64,000 bases of DNA from Helicostylum pulchrum (Eukaryota > Mucoromycota > Mucoromycetes > Mucorales > Mucoraceae), in the NCBI GenBank assembly GCA_025677825.1, contig JAIXMO010000002.1, forward strand, positions 558,001 through 622,000. The letters run 5' to 3'. Under the pieces are notes generated by a model. It had not been told where the DNA came from, did no database searches, and worked only from the letters and a program-made list of their open reading frames with translations. Position 1 is the first letter of the stretch. Every line of letters starts with the position of its first letter. The translations under genes were made by a program, and so were the position numbers. Below are positions 35,642 to 47,021 of this stretch, piece by piece.

Positions 35642-37164
35642 ATGTCCTGCGATTTACCACCTCAACCTACAGCCCCACCTCCCTCCGGTGCAAACTACTC
35701 TGCTGAATTCGGTTGCTTTGAAGGCCCCGAAAAACTTCTTGAAATTTGGTTCTCACCAACCCCTTTTACCAACGCCGCTGCACACGATCCCAATTCTGAC
35801 TCAGATGAATCTAGTCCTGCCACACCCAACGAATCTCAAATCAATTTATCACTTGGCTTCTCCAACGATCTGCGTACTGTAGATCGTCACTTATGGGATG
35901 CCATGTTAGCTACTGTAAAATGTACTGTTCTTAGCGTTGTTAGCAGTGCACATGTGGATGCTTATTTATTAAGGTAAGACGGAAAAAAAAAATTATTGAT
36001 TTCAGGGCCTTAGCTAGTTTTTTTTTTTTCTGTGATGATTCTAACTCGAAAAAACTTTTTTTTAGTGAGTCTTCCATGTTTGTATTTCCACACAAAATTG
36101 TTCTCAAGACATGTGGTACAACCACCTTATTGAAGGCAGTACCTTATATTCTTGAATTAGCCAAAACCCGATGCGGATACGATAATGTCTACCGCTTATT
36201 TTATTCACGTAAATCTTTCATGTTTCCTGATAAACAACCTGGACCTCACAGAAGTTGGGAAGAAGAAGTTGGGTATTTGGATAATCATTTTGGTATGTGT
36301 TTCTTTTTTTTTTTTTTTTTTTTTTAATTTTGTAAAAGAGAGATTTACTAAATATGTAAATATTTTTTATGATTATCTTTAGAAAATGGAGCTTCTTACG
36401 TTATTGGTAACACAAGAGCCGAAGAATGGTACCTTTATTTGACTTCACCCGATGTCAAGCATCACCATCATAACTTGACCAATATGCAACAATTGATGAA
36501 GGAAACAGATGGGTTATCTTGGATGAGTGATACCGAGGAATACAGTTGGAGTAATAAACCAGTGATCAATGCTAATTCTGCAGACAGTTTTTATTTGACC
36601 TCTGTAATGGGTTATCGTACTCATGATGAAACAATTGAAATCTTGATGACTGATTTAAACCCCAAGGCCATGAAACCATTTTACCATCAAGACAACGAAC
36701 CCTCTGGTTTAATTGGGGGTAAACGAGTGGATGCAGATACAGGACTTGATTTACTCTATCCTGAAGCAAACGTGGATTCGTTCTTGTTTGAACCCTGCGG
36801 GTATTCTTGTAACGGGTTGGTAGATGATGGATATTATACCATTCATGTTACACCTGAACCTGCTTGCTCCTATGCCTCGTTTGAAACCACTATTCCTACA
36901 AAACCTGTCGAGACGGTCGGTAAAAATGGTAACGGGCGTGAAGAAGCGATTCGAAAATTGATTCGCCAAGTCATTGATATCTTTCAGCCTGGATCCTTTA
37001 CCGTCACTTACTTTTCTTCTCACTTTCATCAAGATCAACAATCCGATAACATTAACAAACTTGTTCGTAGTGTAGATCAGTTTGGTGGATATAAGCGTAA
37101 AGATAAAATTCTTCATGAATTTGAAGGTTACGATCTTATTTTTGGTCATTATACAAAGATGTAA
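35642..37164 (+). CDS. SPE2: S-adenosylmethionine decarboxylase proenzyme, 446 aa
   Basis: Three exons: 35642-35973, 36066-36292 and 36383-37164. The enzyme makes decarboxylated AdoMet, the aminopropyl donor for spermidine and spermine. The N-terminal [12 protein letters not shown] has the conserved acidic residues. [12 protein letters not shown], formed across intron 1, contains the self-cleavage Glu-Ser that yields the pyruvoyl group. [11 protein letters not shown] carries the catalytic Cys. [19 protein letters not shown] is the C-terminal active-site strand. Length is slightly above the animal enzyme (about 334) and above yeast (about 396), due to inserts around residues 40-60 and before the C-terminal helix. 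No upstream ATG lies in the last ~190 bp before the start, so the uORF-type polyamine control seen in animals and plants is not evident unless leader introns hide it. Confidence 0.95.
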
Positions 37165-37288
37165 AAAAAAAAGAGAGGCGTGTTTTTTTTTCTCTCTCGC
37201 TTTACATATTCTCTCTTATTTTCAAGTAAATAAAAAAATACATGAAACTTTATTATTATATCATAATACAATTCGAACTTTACATAAT

Positions 37289-40200
37289 TTAAAATTCCCA
37301 CCACTTCTTACGTTCTTGACGTTCATTATAGTCTTTTACTGCCTTTAAGAAATCACCAGAAGCTGCATTCATATCTGAAAACTTTTTATCCAATTGGTCC
37401 AATTTTTCACCACGTTCGTTTACTTTATCACCTAATTCTGAAAACACACCTTTACTAGGACTTGGTTCATATTGTTTTGCTTTGTAAGCTTCTATTTTTT
37501 GTTGTCTTACTACTTGGGGATCTTCCATAGGAATTCGACCCACTTTTAAAACAAAACTTGTTTAGAAATATATATATATATACTTGAGAGAAAAAAAAAC
37601 TATAACTTACTTAATAAATCCATTTCATTTAAAGTTAAAGGCTCTCTTGTAAATGCACCAGCAACAGTATCAAGCCAAGACTTTTTAGGACGTTGTTGTT
37701 GTTGATTTACTAAAGAAGGATGAGGAGGCATTGCTTTCTGTGAGTCAAATAAGATGACAGAGTCACCAGAAGGACTACAATAATAATAAAAAATGAATAC
37801 GAAACCCGGCTTGAAAAAAAAAAAAGATGACTTACAAGTTGGGCTTGGGAATAAAAAAGTATTGTTCTAATTCAAACTTGCCTGTCCAGAAAACAATTCT
37901 ACCGTCTCTAGAAATTGAAGTTTCATGTAATCTATCCATTAAACAGGACTTTGGCAAGTTCATTTCAAGCATTAGTTCAAGTGCAGGAATAGAATAAAAT
38001 GCAAGTTTTCCATTATCAAATATCAAACAAAGACAAACACCATCTATAAAAAAAAAATCTAAGTAAACTAGAATTATGCGTTTTTTTTAAAAGAGAAAAC
38101 TTACTGTGTGATTCAACAATTTCTCCTCGGATGACTTTAATGTCTTTAAACTCTCTAGAGAACAGCTTGACATTAAATCCAGATAAAACAACACTTACAC
38201 CTGTCAAAGAGATACAAACAATCAAGTGAGGTTTGTCTTGATGACGATACTCTGCTTTTCCGATCGCAGCCATGCGTTTTGAGGTATTAGCAGAGACTGC
38301 GCTACCACTGCTGGAACTAACGATACTGGAGGGTTTTGGAGATGATTCATCATCAGGTACAGAGTCTGTTGAATGATGACTATTTTCTTTTGAAAGTGTA
38401 GGCTCCAAGATATTCAGGGCCAGTTGAGATTTTCCTTTTAAATCAATAATCAACATTTCCAATAAGGGTGTGTCAGGTGTTAAACGTAACGTTAAATAAT
38501 CGTTCATTAAATCAGTGGATGCAATTGAAGGTCCCTTTTCAATTAATAAAGATAAATTAAACTGGTATACATGACCATTACTTAATCCAACAAATAGTTG
38601 TGTAGTAGGTGTCATCACTATTTTTTTTTAAAAAAAAAACGTTAGTTATAGTTACGTAGACATATATATATATATATTTACCTTTGGAGGGTGAGTAGGT
38701 ATTGAAAAAACTGAGTGTGGTAACTGTAGCAGGCTTTTTTTGTTCTTCTGATATAGGGTCTGCTTCTTGTAACTCAGTTGCAACTTCTGATTTAAGATTA
38801 GCAGCAGGTATAACGACGGTATTATGGAAATCGGATTCTATTTTAAATTGTATTAGTAATCAGTGTTATTTAGTTGCTTTGTAAGACTTACGGGCGATAT
38901 TATGCGTAAACAAGACCATTTGTTTATCAGTATCAATGACAGTAACTGAACCATTATCTAAAGCTGCAGCAATACTATAAAAGAGTGTTAATATATAATA
39001 AATAAAAAAATCAGAATGGGTAATACTTGCATGGAGTCACCAATACTAACAACACTTTTAATAGGTGAATTCAATTGAATTCTTAAACTAGCATAGAACC
39101 CAGGACTGTCAGTAACCCTTTCTAATGTTTTGAATACCTTTGATTTTTTAGGTGCAGGTGTTTCAGGCGCTTGATCAACAGGTAGCTTTTTAGGTACTTG
39201 ATGATGTGTAGGAGAAGGAGTGACAAACGGATTTGTACTAGTATTCTCTGGTTCAACCACAGGTTCATTATGATGTTGTTGCTGTTCAGAATCAGAATCA
39301 TGCATATCTTCCAACAGATCAGATATTTCTTTTAAAGTATCATCACAATGGTCAATAAATTCTTCGTTTCTTGATTTTAGTCTGGGATCCATACGGACAA
39401 CATCTTCTGGTTGTTCTATTTGACATTGGTACACCAAAATAGTACCATCACTAAAGCCAACGGTAAATGCGCCGGTTTCTTTGTTAATATCAATACAGCA
39501 TAAAAAGACATCAGCAGCTGTTTCAATATGCTCAAGACAGTTGATGGTTAAATGGGATAATGGACGAAGAGCAGTATAGGAAGCGTCCCAAAACTTGACT
39601 ACCTCACCACGGTGAATAGTTAATAAAATATCATTTGAGTCTATATGATAGACATGATCAGAACCAGCGACACCACCGGTAATAGGGAAATATCTTGTTC
39701 TTCTATCGATAGTGGTAATGGAAGAAAGTTTCTTGTAAGCGTCTGTAGGAAGTTGAGGTAAATGACAAGCATTTAATACGTTGGGTCCAAGGAACTCAAG
39801 AGCAGGAGGTAATTTAAGTTGAGGAAAACCATGATCGAAGCTGTAAGCTCTTAAACAGAGGTCTTGACCAACCACCGCGATTCCGAACGGATTATGCATA
39901 CCAGAGTAATAAGGTTCGGTGCTTAGGATAACGAAATGAGATAAATCTGTATCCAATGGCATAATGGATTGTTTCTTTGGTTCCTTAGATTCACTTTCAA
40001 GATCGAATTCCAATATATTTAAACCTTTTAAATCAGCAGGATCGGTGCCACCCGCTACAATAACAAAGGACTTTTGGTTTAAGACATACCAAGCGATTTG
40101 ATAAATAGGTTCGGCGAGATTATTTTCCTTTTTATGGTGAGGTAAAAAGGTCTCTGATAATTTACGTGAAGAGATTGGTTTTTGATCGTTTTTGATATCC

Positions 40201-41125
40201 CATAAATGTATACAGCCGTCATCATACCCACACATAAATCTTTGTCCGTTGGGACTCCAAGCAACACTGGTCAAGTTTGCGTTACGGTAAGGGTTAGATT
40301 TATCTAATCGGCGTAAACTGAAACTTCTTCGGATGGTATTTTCACGAATGTTCCAAATGAATACAGTAGATTCGTACCCGATCAAGAGCGTGTTTAATTC
40401 GGTGGGGTGGACTTGCAGGTCGACTACAATATGGCTCTTCTCTTCGGCTGGTTCATCGAGTGCATCTAACAAGTCAGGTATTTGGTACGCAGTAATTGTA
40501 CCTTGCATAATATCAAAGACGTCAATGTATCCATTTGCATAACCGATAAATAACCAATCCGTTCCAGGACAGTAAGCTTGTGTGGTAATGATCTCTTGCG
40601 CTTCTAAAACATGTCGGATCGATTTGGTGCGAAGATCAATTGTGATAATATGGTTCGATTTATCAATCACCACCAGAATTGGAAATCCGGTTTTAAATTG
40701 AAGGTGTTTAATACCGACTGGCTTGGGTAACTTGATTGTTGTCGAAATTCCTTTACCAAACACTTTGATGTATCCATGATTTGAGTCACCAGCTAATATA
40801 TTTATTTTTAATACCGTGGTAATATACTGCGTACATATAAATCTTACCAACTGCTAATAACCCAGCAACACAGTCAAACGCAACAACATTGACAGCAGAA
40901 GGTAAACCGTAAGTTGACATCTATTTATTTATTTTTTGGGGTTAAATGGACTTTTTTTATACAAAAAAAAAAACTCTGTTGTACCTTTTCAAAGTAAATA
41001 TCGTTTACTTTGATACTATCGGAAAGAGACTGTTCAAGCCTCTTATCTTTTGAGATAAAGGTCTTCGAAATGACATTATCTTTTGCTTTAAGAGCAAGCC
41101 CTGTAATTTTATCTAATAACGACAT
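37289..41125 (-). CDS. Lgl/Sro7/tomosyn-type WD protein with C-terminal R-SNARE motif, 1117 aa
   Basis: Nine exons: 40985-41125, 40848-40920, 39031-40792, 38892-38974, 38682-38837, 38105-38617, 37836-38043, 37611-37774 and 37289-37542. The third intron needs a GC-AG border (AT|GCAAGT) to stay in frame. WD-type repeats fill the first ~600 residues (for example HLWDIKN, VAWSPNGQRFMCGYDDG), then two low-complexity loops and a second propeller half. The last ~50 residues match an R-SNARE: VNERGEKLDQLDKKF with the zero-layer Arg, ending KKWWEF like the VAMP juxtamembrane region but with no membrane anchor. These proteins regulate exocytic SNARE assembly and cell polarity. It ends convergently 124 bp from SPE2. 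Single-gene equivalence to yeast Sro7 is inferred. Confidence 0.9.
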
Positions 41126-41245
41126 TAGAGAAGAAAGAAGAAAAATAAGGGGATTTTTATTTTTTTTCAGCTCCCGTTTTTATGAAACGAGAAAAAAAAC
41201 TTTTGGGCTGGTGTTTTCCTTTTTGTTATTGCTAGAAAATAAAAA
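41126..41245. promoter_or_regulatory. 120-bp bidirectional promoter region
   Basis: The start codons of the Lgl-type gene (minus) and the TMEM208 gene (plus) face away from each other with only 120 bp between. Both promoters and leaders must share this interval, which is AT-rich with purine/pyrimidine runs and no clear TATA box. Confidence 0.6.
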
Positions 41246-42015
41246 TGGTATAAAAAAAACTCTATTATACCTGTTTAGTCTTTTAACTCATCTATGTACT
41301 TTTTAAAAAATAGGCAAACGCTTCTTCAAAGAAAATTGCAGCTGCTAATAAGCAAACATTAGCAAACCTTCAAAAAGGTTTCTTGATTGTCAATGTAAAT
41401 TTATTTTTCTTCTCTTTTTTTTCTTTTCTAATCATCTTGTCAAATAGGCTGTCTACTTTTTATGGCGCATTGTTTATCACTGGAACTCATTTACATTCTC
41501 TCAATTCTTTCTTTACATTACTACAGGTGGTTTAACATTTATGTTTTACCGTCTCTTAACTTCTTCCGGTACGCCTACGTTTGGTGCTGATGGTAGTTTA
41601 ATCAGCTGTGGTGAAGATTTAAATTCTGAAGGACTTACAGCGTAAATATATCATTGATGAAAAAAAAAAAACATATATCCTAACCTCCCAAACCCCCAGT
41701 TATATGTTTGATATTATCTATGTTACTTGGTTCGTTCATATTACTACCGCCTTTATTTCCAGCAAGTTTTGGTTGGTATATCTTGTGGTAAGCATACTGT
41801 TATTTTTATTTTTGCATGAAATTTTTTTAAAATCTGTTATTTTTTGTTTAAAGATTCCTGCTTATGCAGCATATAAACTTGTGCCTATGGCAATGTCATA
41901 TTTTGGAAAGGGTGGATCAAATGCCAGTGAAGAAACTAAACCTGAAGGACCATCTAAACGTCAAGCAAAACTTGAAAAGAGACAAAACAAGGGACAAGTT
42001 AAATACTCGAGATAA
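41246..42015 (+). CDS. TMEM208/Snd2-family ER protein, 175 aa
   Basis: Five exons: 41246-41248, 41314-41394, 41448-41641, 41700-41787 and 41854-42015. The first coding exon holds only the ATG, followed directly by GTATAA; joining to GCAAACGCT gives MANASSKKIAAANKQ. No other in-frame ATG precedes the conserved part. Hydrophobic segments lie at AVYFLWRIV, FFLYITTGGLTFMFY and MFDIIYVTWFVHITTAF, with a basic tail (SKRQAKLEKRQNKGQVKYSR). Length and pattern fit TMEM208 (173 aa in human), the Snd2 component of the SRP-independent ER targeting route. It overlaps nothing and converges on CSTF2 with a 110-bp gap. Confidence 0.9.
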
Positions 42016-42125
42016 AAAAAAAATGTGTTTATTATAATTATGATTGTTGCATTGTCAATTGAGTTTTCTACACACACATATATAAAATTAAGTTAGTTTT
42101 TTTTTTTAGTTAGATATAATAAATT

Positions 42126-43489
42126 TTAGTTGCTTTTTACCAATTGTCTAATTTGATCCCGAGTTTGAGGTGGAAGTGCATTGATTTGATCGTCTGTCAA
42201 TTGTAATACCTTCATTAACAACGCCTTTTGTTGTTCAGTTTCATCTTCTGGTTGAACGGGAGCAGGGATTGGGTTGATGATAGGTTGTCTAATAGGTTGA
42301 ATAGGTTGAGGCATGGCTGGAATAATAGGTGCAACGGGTGCAACAGGTTGTGTACTCATAATTCGCTATTGTATAACGTGTTAGCATATATTCTCTTTTT
42401 TTGACGGGGTAAAAAAGAAAAAACTTACTGTAATAATATTAGGATCAACAATATTCATCATCACCATAGCTTGGAATAAAGCATATGCAACTTGAGGATT
42501 AGATGTTAAAAACTCTCTTGTAAAATCTGCTCTTTCAAATGACATTTGCTATTTTTTAAAAAAAAAAAAGTTACATCTAAAATCCATCTGTAATTTTGTG
42601 TGTGTGTGTGTGTGCGTGTATTACCTTCATTTGACTCATCAATGTAAATAAATCTTGTGAATTCATTGAAGCAAGTACTTTTGAAATCTCATCAACAGAA
42701 GACATATTAGCTACTGGAGCCTTAACCATTGGTACCGGTTGCTGTTGTTGTATTTGTTGATGTTGTTGTTGTTGTTGTTGTTGTTGCATTGGCATAATTT
42801 GTTGTACAGGCTAAATCAAAAGTGGGGGTATAAGTGAATCTATACAATGACAAAAAAATATATATATACATATATTACCTGTACCATTGGGGGTGGAGGA
42901 TGATGTCCACCACCTCCACCGCCTCCTCCTCCACCACCACCACCGCCACCACCGTGTCTATTTTGGTTATTAAAGTTATTATTGTTGTTATTATTGCCTC
43001 CGCCTTGGTGATTAGGTTGTCTTTGGTTATCATCCATAGCAGCGTAATCAACTCTTAATTGACGTCCACCAATTTCATAATCGTTTAAATTTCTAACGGC
43101 ACTCGCTGCAGTTTCTGCGTCTATATATGTTTTTTATCATTAGTCTCAGGTTCATCTCTTTCTCTGTAATCTAAATTACCAAGAAATTCGCAAAATCCAT
43201 AACCCTTAGGTCTACCAGTTTCACGATCAAACAAAAGACTAGAATAGAAATTGATTAATTACAATGTATTTTCTAAATAACAGAGTATATCTTTACCGAA
43301 ATGAAGCAACAGGTCCAACCTCCTTGAATACTTCAATCAATTGTTCTTCTGAAAGTTCAAAAGGGATATTTCCAACTATTTTATTTTTTACACTTGTCAG
43401 TATAAATTGTTTTTCTACTTTTTATTTTATGTATCTTTTCGCTTTTCTTTACCAAATACAACGCGTGATCCTCTAGAAGCTTGATTCAT
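42126..43489 (-). CDS. RNA15: Cleavage stimulation factor 64-kDa-like (CSTF2/Rna15), 320 aa
   Basis: Seven exons: 43453-43489, 43297-43375, 43180-43238, 42879-43120, 42625-42810, 42429-42548 and 42126-42365. An N-terminal RRM spans roughly residues 10-85, with RNP2 VVFVGNIPF and RNP1 KGYGFCEF both split by introns. Next come Asn/Gly runs (16 consecutive Gly), a proline patch, a poly-Gln block, a hinge-like helical region (DEISKVLASMNSQDLFTLMS, then FTREFLTSNPQVAYALFQAM) and the C-terminal three-helix domain (LMKVLQLTDDQINALPP, RDQIRQLVKSN). This protein binds U/GU-rich RNA downstream of poly(A) sites and partners with Rna14/CSTF3 through the hinge. Homopolymer runs make its length likely to vary between isolates. 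Confidence 0.93.
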
Positions 43490-44052
43490 ATTTAAAAAAA
43501 AAAGTATTTGGTTCTGCAGAAAAAAAAAAAGAAAAAAAAAGAGAAAGAGAATCCCAAAAAAAAAAATGTATGTCACGTCACTTGGGGGGCCTGTGACCTC
43601 TTTTCAGATGTCTTTTTGTGCATTAACCCTCTCTTTCTCTGTGTAATAAAAAGGTTTTAAAAGAGAACCAAAGCAAGAATTAAGAGTATCCAAACTCTCT
43701 ATCCTTCAATGGAAAGTTTATTACTTTTGATAGCTGAACTATCCATGATTTAAATAAGCAACCGCGCGTAAATGCGTAACTGAACCAACTGTCAAAACAA
43801 TTCACAGGATTAAAATATATTTCAGTGGATCGCATACTCTTATAATCTCTAACAACTACCGGGTTTGTCAAATTAAATAAATCAAGTTCAATAAATATAA
43901 ATATTTTAAAGTAAATGTAATAAAATCTAGTCCTTCTTTCGTTGGTGTATAAATACAAGTACGTAAGCGAAAAAAAGTAATGATAAAATAGATTCCCCCA
44001 GAAGAATACCAGATATTAAAGCTTTCGACAACTCCCGTTCCAATTAAATATA
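43490..44052. other. Spacer with an uncertain minus-strand ORF
   Basis: Promoter side of the CSTF2-like gene, then AT-rich DNA. A 92-codon minus-strand ORF (43680-43958) has no domain and an AT-driven composition; I do not support it as a gene. The region ends at TIR element copy 2. Confidence 0.4.
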
Positions 44053-45774
44053 TACAATAGCGGTTCTATTTAATGATGGCCGAAATGTGGAAGAAATCCA
44101 CCCTTAAAGCGAACATTACCCTAATGTCAAACAGTGGATAACTACTGAAAAGAAAAAAGCTCACTGAGACACCTGAGCTTAAATAATCGCTCACATGAGA
44201 AATCACTGCTAAAATTAGCAGTTATAATATATATTGGTTTTTATTTTTAAAGAAACAGGAAACGCTTTTTGGACCCTACTTTTTTGTTGTTTTTCGATTT
44301 TTATTTTTGGGGTCAACCCCTTTTGTGTTTTCGTGGTTATTTTATAATTACTTCGGATCCAATTTGCCTAACTTTGTGGAAAAAACATAAATAGCATAGC
44401 AATCGTTTAGACGCTTCTATTCCATTTTAAATCATATTTTTAATGCAAAAACTGAAGGAGTAATCGTTGTTTTAGACGTTTTTGTTTAGGAAAAAAATAC
44501 ACTTTTTTAGTGTAACATCGTATAAACATTTTCAGAGCTTCGCGATTACATAAAATGTAGTTTTTTTATTACCGTGTTTAGCTATAGGACCGAATATAGA
44601 TATTTAAAAACTATATATTGGATGTTTATAAATAAAAGTGCTACATCTAAAATTGAAAACGCGCTTTAAAGAAATGCTCATTTTAAGGATCGCTTAACTC
44701 AAATTTAAGCGGAAAAAAAAACGTCTAAAACAGTGATTACTCGGTCAGTATTTTTTGTAAATATATAACTTCAAATAGATTAGATGCGCCTAAAAGAGTT
44801 CTTTATTATCGTTGTTTTTTTCACAAATAAAGTCAAAGTAGATATTAAGTAGTTTCAAAATAACCGCAAAACCCCAAAAGGGGTTGACCCCCCCCCCCCC
44901 CCCAAAATGACCAAAAATGATCGACTGAAGAAAAAAAATAAAAAATCGAGAAAAATATAAAATAACATGTGGTTTTTAATTTTGGTGTTAAAGAAAACAT
45001 CCTAAGGAGTAGCTTTTACTAAGTAACCTGGAAAAAAGAACCATTTCCTGATGTTTAATAATACAAAGAAAACACCTTATTTCGATCACTGTAAAAGTGA
45101 CTTCTTTAGAAGTTACTTCTAAACCTTTACTTAAAAAGACACGTTTTTAATAGGATAATGAATAGTCAATAATAGATTATAATACTTTAGATAGCTCTTG
45201 AACTTTTCCAAGTTATTGTGTGAGAAACTATGATGAGTTTCGTTTTCTACAAGAGCTCAAACATTAAAATCATTTTAAATTATTTAGAGTTTTTATTGTT
45301 CTCAATTAAAATAGTACAGGCCTATTTATTTAAATGACACATAACAATACATTTAAAAACTACTAGCTATAATGTACAAGTCTAAAAAGAATCTGTGTGT
45401 TCAATTTATTTGGTTTATACTGCTTCCTTTCTTAATATTTCGTCACTTAAGAAACCCTCTGCATTTAATCACTTTTCCTAGTTAGTTTTCTAAAGATTCA
45501 CCACTGATACGTGCTCCGTTCAAGTCTAAATGTATTGTCTTTATAATTTAATTACTTTGTGATGTTTATTTTAATATCCTCTATCTATCAGTTTGATTAT
45601 TATCCCTTTGTTTTAATAATATCGATTTGATTGTACACTTTTGAAGACTAGACGCTTTTATATAAACAAGTCTTTTTTTTTATATATATATTTGGTAGTT
45701 TTGTGAAATTGGATACCACCCTTAAATCGATCCTACCCTTAATCAGGTCACCCCTAAGTAGAGTCGCTACTGTA
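44053..45774 (-). mobile_element. Non-autonomous TIR element, copy 2 (1.7 kb, both internal arms)
   Basis: Inverted relative to copy 1. The termini are diverged (CAATAGCGGTTCTATTTA at 44055 and GAGTCGCTACTG before 45773), each next to TA. This is the longest copy and the only one with both arms of an internal inverted repeat: about 44315-44495 and 44712-44900, each running from GGGGTCAACCCC-like to GTTTTAGACG-like sequence, around a ~215-bp loop. Copies 1 and 3 each keep one different arm. No ORF of transposase type. A C-homopolymer of about 18 lies at 44887. Confidence 0.85.
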
Positions 45775-45779
45775 CTACC

Positions 45780-46620
45780 AGAATAAAGTAATTCCTGACT
45801 TCTCGCCACGGAAGATTCTCTTGATAACATATCATACAGGTAATCTAGAGCAGCAGGGAATGCTTTATCAGCAGAAGACGCATATAAAGCAACAAAAGTG
45901 CCAGCAGGTGTAGACGTAGTAACAGTTCTTAAGATTGTTTAACTTTTTATATACTTCTAGGGAAATAAAATTGTCAACTGCTAGCGTATTGTACGTGCTC
46001 AGACGAAAGTGTATCCATCTACCAGTAACTTTTCTGGCACCAGCGGGTTTTAGCAAATTAAGGTCTTCACCATATATTCTTTGTAAGTAATCAAAGACGT
46101 GTCTCCAGGCATAATTGTGTTATTATTGAGATTGGTGTCAGCACGCGGCATGGTTTAAAAGCCTTTTTTTAAAAATGAACTTTACCTTCAAAAGTACCCA
46201 TTTATAAAATAATATGTGTTATGGTCACTGTAAAAAAAAAGTATACATTTTGAACTTCTTGGTTCTCAAAGCAGTCCTAACTACTTTGGTTAACAAAGTC
46301 AACCAAGGTAGAAGTTCCTCTGACTCCTCCATATCCCAAACAAAAGTACAACAGCTGTATGAGGCCATTATATCAAATAGTGGTTTTTCTTAGTCAAAGG
46401 GCGTGTATTATTTTTATTTCAATAAACATCAACAGAACGCTTGGTATTATTTTTCATAATATATCATACCCAGGTCTACATACCTCAGATTTTTTTTTTG
46501 GCGTGAACATATTCACCATTCACTCCAATTTGAAGTAAAAAGAAACCTCCTGGATAAGAGCCAATCAAACTAAAGAATCGACCGTTCATTGACATTGTAT
46601 TCACTTCATCAATTAGTTAC
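45780..46620 (-). pseudogene. Decayed coding remnant of unknown identity
   Basis: Reading on the minus strand from about 46620, broken coding pieces follow one another in different frames: MSMNGRFFSLIGSYPGGFFL, EESEELLPWLTLLTKVVR, MPRADTNLNNNTIMPGD with TYKEY, LNLLKPAGARKVTGRWIHFR with LSTYNTLAVDNF, and TSTPAGTFVALYASSADKAF with DYLYDMLSRESS. The amino-acid composition is protein-like, unlike the flanks, and frame changes plus stops separate the pieces. I cannot name the family. The remnant ends where TIR copy 2 begins, so the element may have truncated it. Confidence 0.45.
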
Positions 46621-47021
46621 AAGATATCAGATTCCATCACATACCGACATGTGTTAGAGGGATGCTGACTGGAATAACCCTGATGTAGCGGGAGACATTA
46701 ACGGTAAAAAAAAATTATTTTAAATACATTAACATACAATATTAACATTTTTTGGTTCCTTGTACTTAGGATATGGTAAATTGTCATTAGCGACAAAGAA
46801 AACTTTATTCAGTGAGTTTGGACTTTACTGGTCCCACGACCAACTGCATCGAGATACTCTTTATAAAATCAAACCACTGCGTTTTAATCTTATAATGAAC
46901 ATTTAACCTTATTTTTATATAGTGATCCATTGATTCATTGATTATAAAACTATATAACCATGCCTCTTTTCCTTTTTTTTGGATGTATTTATTTTCTGCT
47001 ACTTCTAACAATATATATTAA
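46621..47021. other. Spacer, no gene seen
   Basis: AT-rich sequence upstream of the small membrane-protein gene. Short minus-strand ORFs here lack coding character. Confidence 0.4.

Noticed and set aside
42900..42960. GGN/CCN tract in the CSTF2-like gene as a non-coding repeat
   Set aside because: It is in frame, coding a glycine run between RRM and Gln-rich region, as in many RNA-binding proteins.
43680..43958. 92-codon minus-strand ORF next to TIR copy 2
   Set aside because: No start context, no domain and composition like the AT-rich flanks; kept as spacer.
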